A DNA stretch of 64,000 bases from NCBI RefSeq assembly GCF_003002955.1, contig NZ_PVTJ01000003.1, positions 310,001-374,000 of the forward strand. Reading direction: 5' to 3'. Positions within the stretch are counted from its first letter, which is position 1, and each line of letters opens with the position of its first letter. Source of the DNA: Glycomyces artemisiae (lineage in GTDB: Bacteria; Actinomycetota; Actinomycetes; Mycobacteriales; Micromonosporaceae). Under the pieces are notes generated by a model. That model searched no databases and was not told the origin of the DNA. It saw only the letters and a program-made list of their open reading frames with translations. Position numbers and translations under genes: made by a program. This document shows positions 1 to 8,629 of this stretch, piece by piece.

Positions 1-406
1 GCTCGCGGTGGCGGGTGGGCCCGCCGGGGTCGGCGACGGGGCCGGTCGCGGCCTCGGCGTCCAATGTGGTGGTGACGCCGATGCGGTGCTCCCCCGCGGC
101 GAGGGCCCCGAGCGGGACCTCCACGACGGCCGCGCCCGCGATGGGCCCGTGCCGGTACACCTCGGAGCGGTCCTCGCGGACCACGTCGGGGTGGAACAGC
201 CCGGCCCGTCCGTCGATGTCCACGAGCAGGTCGGGGCAGGGCCCGTGCCCGGCGTCGAATTCGAGCCGCAGCAGCCAGTGCCCGTGGGGCACTTCGGCTG
301 TCAGCTCGATGCGGTGGTCGCGCCACCCTGCGGCGGCGTCGAGCGGGCCGGGCTGGAACGCGGGCAGGTCCGGGCCGCCGATCGGGAACTCGATCACGTC
401 GTTCAC
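1..406 (-). CDS. Hypothetical beta-rich protein, probably carbohydrate-related (3' end outside window)
   Basis: Only the first 135 residues lie in the window; the gene runs off the left edge. It starts at a GTG whose last two bases and following A form the stop of the upstream FAD oxidoreductase gene (GTGA overlap), so the two are translationally coupled. The visible part starts VNDVIEFPIGGPDLPAF and continues with hydrophobic/charged alternation typical of beta-sandwich proteins, including a GHWLLRLEFD segment; no signal peptide is seen. I do not recognise the family with confidence. Its place in an operon with FAD_oxidored-type enzymes and near a LacI regulator suggests a role in catabolism of a sugar or sugar-derived substrate; this is inferred from context only. 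Confidence 0.6.
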   Translation of the reverse strand, partial: MNDVIEFPIGGPDLPAFQPGPLDAAAGWRDHRIELTAEVPHGHWLLRLEFDAGHGPCPDLLVDIDGRAGLFHPDVVREDRSEVYRHGPIAGAAVVEVPLGALAAGEHRIGVTTTLDAEAATGPVADPGGPTRHRE

Positions 407-1908
407 GGGCGCCGTCCCTTGTCGGGGAGGTCGAGGACCGCGCCGTGCTCGGTGAGCGCCGCCGCCAGCGCCGGGTAGTCGTAGTCCTGCACCGGGAGTC
501 CGGTGGCGAGGGACTGGGCGGCGAGTTCGCCGCAGGCCTCGCCGAGCATCCCGAAGTTCGGTTCCATGCGCGGCGAGGAGAACCCGATGTGGCTGGCGGA
601 GAAGCAGACCGCGACGGTGAGGTTCGCGGTGCCGTGCGAGGGGAACAGGACTTCGGCGGGGATCTCGTAGAGGTCCACGGGCGGGTTGTGGACCGTGCCG
701 GAGAGGGTGCCCTCGCCGACCACGGTGCCGTCCCCTTCGGGGTAGTACTGGACGACGTGGGAGTCCATCGCGTAGGCCCAGCAGGCGACGGCGGTGGCCT
801 TGCGGTTGTTCGGCTTCAGCAGGTCGTGCTGGGTGAGGACGTGCGCGCCGACCATGCGGCGGGCCTCGCGGACGTAGAGGGCGTGCGGGAAGCCGCGGCC
901 CAGGGGGCTGTCGGTGAACTCGTCGGGCGGGAGGCCGAAGGTGCGGGCGTCGGCGCGGAAGGCCTCGGGCAGGGCCGGGTCGTTGGCGAGCCAGTACAGC
1001 ATCCCCTGGTGCCAGGCGGCCTGCTCGGCGACGATGTCGTCGCGGCGCTTCCAGGACCCGTCGGGGTAGTCCCAGGAGGCCCCGGGCAGGTCGAAGCCGA
1101 AGAACAGGGCCTGGTTGGTCTGGAACTTGCCGTTCGGGAGCGCGGCGGTACGGGTGACGATCGAGGAGAGCCCGGCGACGTCGCGTTCGCGCAGGTGCTG
1201 GAGGAGGTGGCCGTAGCGGGCGGGGTCGTAGTCGTGGGGCCGCTCGAAGGGGAGGCGGTCGGCTTCGCGGGTGAGGACGCCGCGGAAGTTGTACGCCTGG
1301 GTCTTGCCGTCGGCGTCGCCTTCGGCCTCAAGGGGGACGGACCCGACCGGGTAGCCGGTGTTGGGCGTGAAGGGGCCGCGGCGGTAGGCGCGGGCGGGCT
1401 GGAACCCGGCGAGGGACTCGTCGTACTGGGAGGCCGCTTCGCGGCCCGTCGTGTACGGCACCCCGGCGTGGGCCATGAGGTCGCCTTCGTAGGAGGCGTC
1501 GATGAAGAACCGGGCCCGGTGCCACTCGCCGCCGGTGCGGACGGCGGTGATGCGGTCGGCGGTGCGCTCGACGTCGGCGGGCGACTCGATGCGCTGGCCG
1601 GTGCGGACCTCCGCGCCGGCCTCGTTTAGGAGGTTCCACGAGACCCGTTCGGCGGCTTTGGGTTCGAAGAGGTACTTCGGGCCGTCCTCGCCGTACTCGG
1701 CGCCGATCCCGGCGAAGAACCGGGTGCGCGTGAGCCCGGCGAGGGCCTCGGGGACGTCGGGGGTGTCGGTCTTGACGAGGCCGCCCGCGACGATGCCGCC
1801 GACGTGCCCGGTGGGTTCGAGGACCAGGGCGCTGTAGCCGCGCAGGGAGAGGCGGAGCGCGGCCATGATCCCGGCCGGCGTGGCGCCGTAGATGAGGACG
1901 TCAGGCAC
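403..1908 (-). CDS. FAD-dependent oxidoreductase (FAD_oxidored type), 501 aa
   Basis: The N-terminus MPDVLIYGATPAGIMAALRL is a Rossmann dinucleotide-binding segment in which the usual GxGxxG is GATPAG, as in the FAD_oxidored family (often misnamed xanthan lyase-associated). A FIDASYEGDLMAHAGVPY block and a late CFSASHIGFSSPRMEPNFGMLGEACGELAA block are the family signatures and are shared with the divergent paralogue at 3757-5316. Start is a GTG overlapping the stop of the upstream gene by eight bases; its own stop overlaps the next gene, so all three minus genes form one operon. Substrate is unknown; family members occur in carbohydrate-use clusters under LacI control, which fits here. Cytoplasmic, no signal peptide. 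Confidence 0.85.
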   Translation of the reverse strand: MPDVLIYGATPAGIMAALRLSLRGYSALVLEPTGHVGGIVAGGLVKTDTPDVPEALAGLTRTRFFAGIGAEYGEDGPKYLFEPKAAERVSWNLLNEAGAEVRTGQRIESPADVERTADRITAVRTGGEWHRARFFIDASYEGDLMAHAGVPYTTGREAASQYDESLAGFQPARAYRRGPFTPNTGYPVGSVPLEAEGDADGKTQAYNFRGVLTREADRLPFERPHDYDPARYGHLLQHLRERDVAGLSSIVTRTAALPNGKFQTNQALFFGFDLPGASWDYPDGSWKRRDDIVAEQAAWHQGMLYWLANDPALPEAFRADARTFGLPPDEFTDSPLGRGFPHALYVREARRMVGAHVLTQHDLLKPNNRKATAVACWAYAMDSHVVQYYPEGDGTVVGEGTLSGTVHNPPVDLYEIPAEVLFPSHGTANLTVAVCFSASHIGFSSPRMEPNFGMLGEACGELAAQSLATGLPVQDYDYPALAAALTEHGAVLDLPDKGRRP

Positions 1909-3568
1909 CGGGCACCCGCTTCTTCGGCTTGGCGAGCACCGGGGTCGCGTTCTTGGACGCCTGCGAGGGGCGGGTCCGCTGCACGTCCTCGGGCCAGGCC
2001 ACGGGGGCTCCCAGGGTGGAGGCGAGGAGCCGCTGGAGGTCCTCGGTGAGGCGCGGGGAGTCGCCGACGGCGTGCGGCTCGGTCTTCTCGGCGGCGCACA
2101 GGGCCGCGAGGGCGCCGACGGCTTCGCCGATGGACCACTCCACGGGGTGGAGGCGGTAGCAGCCGTTGGTGATGTGGGTGGTGCCGATGTTCTTGTTGGC
2201 GGGCAGGAGGTTCCGCACGCGCACGGGCAGGAGCGCGCCGAGCGGGATCTGGAACGGGTAGGTCTCCAGGTTGACGTAGTTGACGCCGGCCGCGCTGGGG
2301 TGGAGGTCGATGTTGTAGTGGCCGATGCCCACCGAGTCGGCGAACTGCTCGGCGCCCTGCCCCTCGGGGCGGTCGACGACGGCGACGTGCTGCTCCAGGA
2401 CGGTGAAGCGGGCCTTGATGCGGCGGGACTCGCGGATGTACGCGGTCTTGGCGAGCCCGTCGGCGGTGCCGGTGAGGTCGGGGCGGAGCTTGAGGCCGGG
2501 GTAGCCGGTGCCGCCGTCGGGGCGCGGGGCCTCGGTCTGCATCCAGTGGAGGTAGGACAGCGAGAGCTCCTTGCAGCGCTGCAAGGCGAGGTCGCGGGCG
2601 GCCGCGTCGACGTCGGCGCCGATGAGCGGGGCCTCCCAGTAGTCGATGTTCGGCCAGTTCACCAGGGTGATGTCGGTGTCGATGAGGTCGGGGTCGAACT
2701 GGGTGCGGGCGCGGATGCGGCGGAAGTGCCACAGGTCGGGGAGCATGACGGCGTCCATGTCGCCCTCGAAGATGCGGTTGGTGCGCCCGCCCATGGTGTG
2801 GATGTCGATCTTCTCCCAGGACAGCTGGGGTCCGGGCCAGAAGTCGTCCACGTGGGTGCGCCAGTGGTCGTAGGAGGCGGGCCGGTCGACCACGTGCTCC
2901 TCGCCGGGGCGGTATTCGAGGGGGAAGGTCCAGGTGATCGACTGCTGGTCGGTCGGGTCGGGCTCGGGGGCGGCGTAGGGCTCGCCGGTCTGGGCGTGGG
3001 ACTCGGCGCCCACGACGTGCTCGACGCCCGCGAGTTCGAGGAGGTCGCCGAGCTCGGTGGCGTCCACGACGAGCGGGGCGGTGACGGTGCGGTCGCCTTG
3101 CGGGCCGCGGAGGGTCACGGCCGCGATGCGGTCGCCCTCGACGTGGGCGGCGACCGGCACGTGGCCGTAGAGGACTGTGATGCGCCCGGCGGAGCGGTAG
3201 GGGGCGAGCATCTCGTCGATGGCGGCGACGCCGACGGCCGGCTCGCAGCAGAGCTTCGAGACGTTCCCGAGGCCGGGGTTGAGGGCGGGCTCGGCCTTCG
3301 CGGCGGCGGTGAGCGGGTAGTTGCGGCGGTAGTAGTCGCGGATGCGGTCGCGCAGCTCGCGGTATCCGGCGGAGGTGAGGCCGGACTCGATCCAGGGATG
3401 CTCGTCGGAGGGCACGGCCTGGGCGGTGAGCTGCCCGCCGAGCCAGTCGGTCTCCTCGGTGAGCAGCACGTGGAGGCCGAGGCGGGCGGCGGTGCGGGCG
3501 GCGGCGACGCCGCCGAGCCCGCCGCCGACGACGAGGAGGTCGGTCGCGGTCTCGTGCACTGGAGGCAT
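1901..3568 (-). CDS. FAD-dependent oxidoreductase, 555 aa
   Basis: First gene of the minus operon. I chose the ATG giving MPPVHETATDLLVVGGG because a GGGAG ribosome site lies about eight bases upstream; an in-frame start 25 codons further out would run through the 19-nt operator palindrome. Residues 10-40 hold the FAD Rossmann motif GGGLGGVAAARTAARLG, followed by an acidic strand end (LLTEE). Mid-protein VVDATELGDLLELAGVEH and late-protein NIGTTHITNGCYRLHPVEWSIGEAVGALAA match the FAD-dependent oxidoreductase family with the FAD_oxidored fold. It is longer than and clearly diverged from the other two family members here, so the three probably act on different steps or substrates. Physiological substrate is unknown. 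Confidence 0.87.
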   Translation of the reverse strand: MPPVHETATDLLVVGGGLGGVAAARTAARLGLHVLLTEETDWLGGQLTAQAVPSDEHPWIESGLTSAGYRELRDRIRDYYRRNYPLTAAAKAEPALNPGLGNVSKLCCEPAVGVAAIDEMLAPYRSAGRITVLYGHVPVAAHVEGDRIAAVTLRGPQGDRTVTAPLVVDATELGDLLELAGVEHVVGAESHAQTGEPYAAPEPDPTDQQSITWTFPLEYRPGEEHVVDRPASYDHWRTHVDDFWPGPQLSWEKIDIHTMGGRTNRIFEGDMDAVMLPDLWHFRRIRARTQFDPDLIDTDITLVNWPNIDYWEAPLIGADVDAAARDLALQRCKELSLSYLHWMQTEAPRPDGGTGYPGLKLRPDLTGTADGLAKTAYIRESRRIKARFTVLEQHVAVVDRPEGQGAEQFADSVGIGHYNIDLHPSAAGVNYVNLETYPFQIPLGALLPVRVRNLLPANKNIGTTHITNGCYRLHPVEWSIGEAVGALAALCAAEKTEPHAVGDSPRLTEDLQRLLASTLGAPVAWPEDVQRTRPSQASKNATPVLAKPKKRVPGA

Positions 3569-3593
3569 GTGGGGGTCTCCCGGTCGAAGATGG

Positions 3594-3612
3594 TTGCTGA
3601 TATTATCAGCAA
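3594..3612. promoter_or_regulatory. 19-nt palindromic operator in divergent FAD-oxidoreductase promoter
   Basis: Perfect inverted repeat, arms TTGCTGATA and TATCAGCAA around a single central T. It sits 26 bases upstream of the minus-operon start and, read on the minus strand, contains a GATAAT -10-like hexamer, so a bound protein would block that promoter. A shorter palindrome (TCGA-TAT-TCGA) follows at 3618-3628, and a half-site GCTGATAT recurs at 3727-3734 before the plus gene. The even dyad symmetry and the LacI gene at 5331 make LacI the natural candidate; this assignment is inferred. Confidence 0.6.
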
Positions 3613-3744
3613 TGCAGTCGATATTCGATGAGGTCGAGCCCACGTTACCGCAAGGATGCCGGGAGATGTCAAGAGCGATCCGGAAGTTTTTCCCGCATGG
3701 AAGCGTGGCCCATGCGTGCCGATAGCGCTGATATGAATTCGTTG

Positions 3745-3750
3745 TATGCT
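3745..3750 (+). promoter_or_regulatory. Putative -10 (TATGCT) of a leaderless transcript
   Basis: TATGCT lies exactly six bases before the ATG at 3757, and no Shine-Dalgarno is present, as expected for a leaderless actinobacterial mRNA. No convincing -35 was seen. Confidence 0.45.
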
Positions 3751-3756
3751 GATGCG

Positions 3757-5316
3757 ATGAACGATCGTATGACTTCGGCGCCCGCCCTCCCCGGCGTGCG
3801 CTACCTCCTCCCCGCGATCGGCGCCCCCGAGCGGCTCGACGCCGACGTCGTCGTCTACGGCGCCACCGCGGGCGGCGCCACCGCCGCGATCGCCGCCGCC
3901 CGCAAGGGACGGTCCGTGGTGCTCCTCGCCTTCGGCGACCACGTCGGCGGCATGACCGCCTCCGGGCTCGGCACCACCGACGTGGGCGACGCGGCCACGG
4001 TGGGCGGCCTCGCCCGCGAGTTCTACCGCCGCGTGGCGCACCGCTACCGGGCCGCCGACCCCCACTGGGACGTCGAGGCGGGCCTGGCCGAGGCGATCCT
4101 CACCGAGTGGCTCGCCGACTCGAGCGTGCAGCTGCGGCGGCGCAGGCACCTCGACGGCGTCGTCATGGACGGGCAGCGGATCGCCGCGATCACCACCGAC
4201 GACGGTTCCGCCTACGCCGCAAGGGTGTTCGTGGACGCCTCCTACGAGGGCGACCTCATGGCCCGCGCCGGGGTCTCGCACACCGTCGGCCGCGAGTCGT
4301 CCGAGGTGTACGGCGAGCCGCAGGCGGGCGTGCAGCGCAGCGGGAACCACCAGTTCCAGCGGCCCGTCGACCCCTACGTCGAACCGGGCCGGCCCGAGAG
4401 CGGCCTGCTCCCGGGGATCAGCCCGGACCCCATGGGCGCCACCGGGGACGGCGACCGGCGGCTCCAGGCGTACAACTTCCGGCTCCACGTCACCACCGGC
4501 GCCGACCGCGTCCCGTTCCCCGAGCCCGACGGGTACGACCCCGACCGGTACGAGCTGCTGCGCCGCTACATCGACGCGGGCGTGTACGAGCTGTACGGGC
4601 GCTGCACCCGCGTGCGCGGCGAGGTGTACGACATGAACAACCACGGCGCGGTCTCCTCCGACCACATCGGAGCGAACTACCGCTGGCCCGAGGCCGGATA
4701 CGACGAGCGCGAGGCGATCTTCCAGGACCACGTGCGCTACCAGGCCGGGCTGCTGCACTTCCTCGCGAACGACCGGCGCCTGCCCGAGCGGGTGCGGGCC
4801 GACACCCGCCTGTTCGGGCTCGCCCCGCAGGAGTTCGCGGCCCAGTCGCACTGGCCGCACCAGCTGTACGTGCGCGAGGCCCGCCGCATGGTCGCCGAGC
4901 GGGTCGTCACCCAGCACGACGCCGCCGGGCGCGGCTGCGCCGACCCGGTGGCCCTGGCCTCGTACGTCATGGACTCGCACAACGCCAAGCGCGTCGTCGT
5001 GGACGGTCAGCCCGTGAACGAGGGCAATGTGCAGCATCCACTGTCGACGCCGTTCGGCGTTCCCTACCGGGCGCTCGTGCCCGCGCGCGGGGAGTGCGAG
5101 AACCTGTTGGTGGCGTCGGCGGTGTCCGCGTCGCACGTCGCGTTCGCGTCGGTCCGCATGGAGCCGGTGTTCATGATGCTCGGCGAGGCGGCCGGGACGG
5201 CCGCGGCGCTCGCGGCCGCCGACAAGACCGCCGTCCAGGACGTGGACTACGGGCGGCTGCGCGGCGACTTGCTCGCGGGCGGCGCGATTCTGGACACGGG
5301 GGACGGGCATCGATGA
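3757..5316 (+). CDS. FAD-dependent oxidoreductase, 519 aa
   Basis: Divergent from the 403-3568 operon and paralogous to the 501-residue protein there. After about 25 residues comes ADVVVYGATAGGATAAIAAA, the FAD Rossmann segment with GATAGG in place of GxGxxG, then FGDHVGGMTASGLGTTDVG, FVDASYEGDLMARAGVSH and the C-terminal ASHVAFASVRMEPVFMMLGEAAGTAAAL block of the FAD_oxidored family. Start choice: the ATG at 3757 has a -10-like hexamer six bases upstream; other in-frame ATGs at 3733 and 3769 cannot be excluded. The stop overlaps an ATG at 5313, and the LacI gene follows 14 bases on, so oxidoreductase and regulator are co-transcribed. Substrate unknown. Confidence 0.85.
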   Translation: MNDRMTSAPALPGVRYLLPAIGAPERLDADVVVYGATAGGATAAIAAARKGRSVVLLAFGDHVGGMTASGLGTTDVGDAATVGGLAREFYRRVAHRYRAADPHWDVEAGLAEAILTEWLADSSVQLRRRRHLDGVVMDGQRIAAITTDDGSAYAARVFVDASYEGDLMARAGVSHTVGRESSEVYGEPQAGVQRSGNHQFQRPVDPYVEPGRPESGLLPGISPDPMGATGDGDRRLQAYNFRLHVTTGADRVPFPEPDGYDPDRYELLRRYIDAGVYELYGRCTRVRGEVYDMNNHGAVSSDHIGANYRWPEAGYDEREAIFQDHVRYQAGLLHFLANDRRLPERVRADTRLFGLAPQEFAAQSHWPHQLYVREARRMVAERVVTQHDAAGRGCADPVALASYVMDSHNAKRVVVDGQPVNEGNVQHPLSTPFGVPYRALVPARGECENLLVASAVSASHVAFASVRMEPVFMMLGEAAGTAAALAAADKTAVQDVDYGRLRGDLLAGGAILDTGDGHR

Positions 5317-5330
5317 AGGAGGATGGAACG

Positions 5331-6365
5331 ATGACCAAGCGGACGTCACGGCAGGCCGACATCGCCAAGGAGGCGGGGGTCTCGCAGTCGACGGTCTCGA
5401 TGGTGCTCAACGGGACCGCCGAGAACGGCCGGATCTCCGCGGAGACCCGCAAGCGGGTCCTCAGCACCGCGCGGCGCCTCCAGTACGTGCCCGCCTCCGC
5501 GCAGCGCGCCCCGGCCGCGCGGGCCCAGCCGCTGCTGCTCGGCGTCCACACCTTCGAGCCGATCTTCCCCACCAGCACCGGGGACTACTACTTCGAATTC
5601 ATGCGCGGCATCGAGGACCAGGCCGCCGCCGAGGGCTGCAACCTCATGCTGTTCACCGCCGCGCGCCACCACGACGGGGTGCGCCGCATCTACGAGGACG
5701 GCGCGAACGGGCTCCAGCAGGCCGCCGGGAGCCTCCTCCTCGGCCACCACGCCGACCGCGACGACCTGGCCCGGCTCTCCGCCGAGCACTACCCGTTCGT
5801 CTACATAGGGCACCGCGAGGTGGCCGACGGGATCGCGTACGTGGGCGGCGACTACCGCACCGCGACCGGCCGCATCGTCGACGAGCTCGTGGGCATCGGC
5901 CACCGGTCCTTCGCCTACCTCGGCGAGACCTCCAGGCACGAGCCGCAGGTGGACCGCTGGGAGGGCTTCGCGACCGCGTTGGGCCGCTTCGGCCTGCCCG
6001 TCCCCGAGCCGCACTTCACCGACCCCGAGGGCCTGACCGCGCAGTGGCTCGACGCCGCGGTCGCCTCCGGCGCCACCGCGCTGCTCGTGGAGTCGGTGAG
6101 CCTCCTGCGGGTCCTCGCGGCCATGGCGAGCATCCGCGGCCTGGAGATCCCCCGGGACCTGTCGATCGTGGTCCTCGTCGACATCCCCGTCGGCGAAGTC
6201 GGCACCCGCCAGTGGGCCTCGCTGCGCGTCCCCCGGCACGAGATGGGCCGCCGCGCGGTACACCTCCTGACGTCCCTGCTCACCGACCCGGCCGGGGAGC
6301 ACGACCGGCAGGTCCTCCTCCCCTGCGCGTACTCGTTGGAGGGCACTGTCGGTCCCCGCGCCTAG
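5331..6365 (+). CDS. LacI-family transcriptional regulator, 344 aa
   Basis: Residues 1-60 form a LacI helix-turn-helix with hinge: RQADIAKEAGVSQSTVSMVLNG is the recognition segment, followed by RISAETRKRVLSTARRLQYVP. The rest is a periplasmic-binding-like sensor domain (LLLGVHTFEPIF, YIGHREV, GHRSFAYLGE). The start is fixed by a strong GAAGGAGG site eight bases upstream; the ATG at 5313 overlapping the previous stop has none. The final sensor segment lacks the usual acidic pair that binds sugars in many LacI proteins, so the ligand is not predictable. It probably autoregulates and represses the flanking oxidoreductases through the palindrome at 3594-3612, an inference from location. Confidence 0.93.
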   Translation: MTKRTSRQADIAKEAGVSQSTVSMVLNGTAENGRISAETRKRVLSTARRLQYVPASAQRAPAARAQPLLLGVHTFEPIFPTSTGDYYFEFMRGIEDQAAAEGCNLMLFTAARHHDGVRRIYEDGANGLQQAAGSLLLGHHADRDDLARLSAEHYPFVYIGHREVADGIAYVGGDYRTATGRIVDELVGIGHRSFAYLGETSRHEPQVDRWEGFATALGRFGLPVPEPHFTDPEGLTAQWLDAAVASGATALLVESVSLLRVLAAMASIRGLEIPRDLSIVVLVDIPVGEVGTRQWASLRVPRHEMGRRAVHLLTSLLTDPAGEHDRQVLLPCAYSLEGTVGPRA

Positions 6366-6402
6366 GATGGGCGGACGCCGGCGGAACCAACGGAGGTACA
6401 TC

Positions 6403-6966
6403 ATGGCGAGCACACTCACAGTCGACCTGTTCGTCTCGGTCGACGGCTGGGCCGGGAGCGACGGGCTCCCCGGCTACTTCGGGTACTACGGGCCCGATCT
6501 GGGGGCCTGGATCGACGAGGAGACCGCGAAACCGCAGCGGGTCGTCATGGGGCGGCGCACATACGAGGCGTTCGCGTCGCTCCCGGCCGAGGCCTGGGGC
6601 GACACGTACGAGTCGACGATGGCGCTCGACAAGACCGTCTTCACGACCACGCTCACCGAGATCCCGTGGCCGAACACGCGCATCGAGACCGACCTCGCTT
6701 CGGGGATCGCGGCGATGAAGGCCGGGGACGGCGACCCGATCCGCACCTGGGGCAGCCTGTCGCTCGCCGACCAGCTGCTGGCGGCCGGGCTCGTCGACCG
6801 GGTCCGCATCCTCACGTTCCCGCTGTTCGCAGGCGACGCGGGACGGGACTCGACGTTCTCGGCGGTCGCCGCCGCCGACCTGGAGCTGACCGACCACCGC
6901 GTCTTGGACGGCCGCATCGTCCTCACCGAGTACCGGCCCACCGGCAAGGACATACCGAGGGCCTGA
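6403..6966 (+). CDS. Dihydrofolate reductase-fold (RibD C-terminal) family protein, 187 aa
   Basis: Opens MASTLTVDLFVSVDGWAGSDG and contains RRTYEAFAS and RTWGSLSLADQLLAAGLVDRVRILTFPLFAGD, which are the conserved landmarks of the RibD_C/DHFR-like NADPH-binding family common in actinomycetes. Length (187 aa) is normal. Start chosen at ATG 6403 because a GGAGG lies seven bases upstream. Family members bind NADPH, but true dihydrofolate or pyrimidine reductase activity is not implied; the reaction is unknown. It follows the LacI gene by 37 bases and a second family member follows at 7034. Confidence 0.85.
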   Translation: MASTLTVDLFVSVDGWAGSDGLPGYFGYYGPDLGAWIDEETAKPQRVVMGRRTYEAFASLPAEAWGDTYESTMALDKTVFTTTLTEIPWPNTRIETDLASGIAAMKAGDGDPIRTWGSLSLADQLLAAGLVDRVRILTFPLFAGDAGRDSTFSAVAAADLELTDHRVLDGRIVLTEYRPTGKDIPRA

Positions 6967-7033
6967 AACGGCCGATGAATTCCGGCGGCGGTGCCAGTCT
7001 GCACTGGTACACACCGACCGCTAGGAGTTCCAC

Positions 7034-7615
7034 ATGACCACCGAGTACACCTTCGACGTCTTCACCAGCCTCGACGGCTTCGGCGCCGCCACCGGCGGCG
7101 GGTGGCGCGGCTACTGGGGCAAGCAGGGCCCCGAGTTCCTCGCCCACCGCCTCGACCAGTACTCGCAGGACCAGCGGATGGTCTTCGGAGGCAACACGTT
7201 CCGCAGTTTCCAAGGCATGCTGGCCAACGCCGACGAGGACTTCGAGGTCCGCGACCCGTGGGTCACGCGGATGATCGAGACTCCCGCCACGGTCGTCTCC
7301 GACACGCTCGAAACACCGCTCGACTGGCACGACGCGACCCTGGTGCGCGGCGACGGCGTCGACGTCGTCCGCCGCCTCAAGGAGCGCTCGGAAGTGCCGC
7401 TGCGCTCGCACGGCAGCCTCGCGCTCAACCGGTCGCTCCTCGCCGCGGGCCTGGTCGACCGCCTCCAGATCACGCTGTTCCCGGTCGTCACCGGCCGGTC
7501 CGGCGCGGCCCCGATCTTCGCGGGCGCCGAGGACTTCGACCTGGAGCTCATCGAGACGAGCACGTACGACGGCCGCATCCAGGAGTTCGTCTACAAGCCC
7601 ACGCTCCACGGCTGA
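7034..7615 (+). CDS. Dihydrofolate reductase-fold (RibD C-terminal) family protein, 193 aa
   Basis: Second RibD_C-type protein in tandem: EYTFDVFTSLDGFGAATGG at the N-terminus, MVFGGNTFRSFQGML, then LRSHGSLALNRSLLAAGLVDRLQITLFPVVTGRSG, the conserved NADPH-site block. It has its own AGGAG ribosome site ahead of ATG 7034 and a small CCAGT/ACTGG dyad in the 67-base gap upstream, so it may be separately transcribed. Identity with the preceding paralogue is limited to the core motifs, so the pair is an old rather than recent duplication. Function unknown. Confidence 0.85.
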   Translation: MTTEYTFDVFTSLDGFGAATGGGWRGYWGKQGPEFLAHRLDQYSQDQRMVFGGNTFRSFQGMLANADEDFEVRDPWVTRMIETPATVVSDTLETPLDWHDATLVRGDGVDVVRRLKERSEVPLRSHGSLALNRSLLAAGLVDRLQITLFPVVTGRSGAAPIFAGAEDFDLELIETSTYDGRIQEFVYKPTLHG

Positions 7616-7690
7616 CCGGGCCCGGGCCGGGGAGCGTTTGCCGAGGTCCCCGGCCGGGTATTGAGCGGGCATGACACGGGGGAACGAGTC

Positions 7691-8629
7691 GTGACCGGGT
7701 TCCGGGAGCCGATGCTCGCCACGCTCACCGAGCGCCGGTTCTCCAGTCCCGACTGGGTGTTCGAACGCAAGCTCGACGGCATGCGGGCCATCGCCGGACG
7801 CGACGGCGGCGCGGTGCGCCTGTGGTCGCGCACCGGGCGGCCCATCGAGGCCGGGTTCCCCGAGGTCGCCGACGCGCTCGCCGACCTCGGCGGGCCGCGG
7901 TTCACCGCCGACGGCGAGATCGTCGCCTTCGACGGCGCGCAGACGAGCTTCGCGCGCCTCCAGGGCCGCATCCACCTCACCGACCCCGCCCGGATCGCCG
8001 CCACCGGCATCCGCGTCCACTACTACCTGTTCGACCTGCTCTCGGTGGAAGGCGAGGACGTCACGCGCCTGCCGCTGCGCGACCGCAAGCGGCTCCTGCG
8101 CAGGGCCTTCACGTTCCAGGACCCGCTGCGGTACTCCGTGCACCGCAACACCGACGGCGAGGCCCTCTTCGCGGACGCCTGCGGCCGCGGCTGGGAGGGC
8201 CTCATCGCGAAGCGGGCCTCATCGCGGTACCACAGCGGCCGCTCCAAGAACTGGCTCAAGCTCAAATGCGTGCGCGACCAGGAGTTCGTCGTCGGCGGCT
8301 TCACCGACCCGCAGGGCTCGCGCGCCGGCTTCGGGGCGCTCCTCGTCGGCTACCACGACGGGCGCGGCCCGCTGCGGTACGCCGGGAAGGTGGGCACCGG
8401 GTACGACGACGCCACGCTGCGGGCCCTGCGCGAGCGCATGGACGCCCTCGCGGAGCCGAAGAGCCCGTTCAAGGACCCGGTCCGCGAGCGCGCCCACTGG
8501 GTCCGCCCCGAGCTGGTCGTCCAGGTCGCGTTCACCGAGTGGACCGCCGACGGGATGCTGCGCCACCCGCGCTACCAGGGCGAGCGCACCGACAAGCCCG
8601 CCCGGGACGTGGTCAGGGAGACCGCCTGA
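7691..8629 (+). CDS. ATP-dependent DNA ligase, LigD ligase-domain type, 312 aa
   Basis: Seals DNA nicks in bacterial non-homologous end joining. Motif I is FERKLDGMR with the nucleotidyl lysine at residue 27; motif III is TADGEIVAFDG, motif IV EGLIAKR and motif V NWLKLK, followed by an OB-fold region (FVVGGFTDPQGSRAGFGALLVGYHD) ending in a HPRYQGERTDK block. The GTG at 7691 is preferred because GGGGGA lies eight bases upstream; a TTG at 7661 is an alternative. The stop TGA overlaps the ATG of the polymerase gene (TGATG), so ligase and polymerase are made as two coupled proteins instead of one fused LigD. Function in end joining with the Ku gene at 9588-10475 is well supported. Confidence 0.93.
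   Translation: MTGFREPMLATLTERRFSSPDWVFERKLDGMRAIAGRDGGAVRLWSRTGRPIEAGFPEVADALADLGGPRFTADGEIVAFDGAQTSFARLQGRIHLTDPARIAATGIRVHYYLFDLLSVEGEDVTRLPLRDRKRLLRRAFTFQDPLRYSVHRNTDGEALFADACGRGWEGLIAKRASSRYHSGRSKNWLKLKCVRDQEFVVGGFTDPQGSRAGFGALLVGYHDGRGPLRYAGKVGTGYDDATLRALRERMDALAEPKSPFKDPVRERAHWVRPELVVQVAFTEWTADGMLRHPRYQGERTDKPARDVVRETA

Noticed and set aside
3115-5349. Long minus-strand frame across the divergent oxidoreductase promoter
   Set aside because: Would pass through the operator region and is the antisense of two real FAD oxidoreductase genes.
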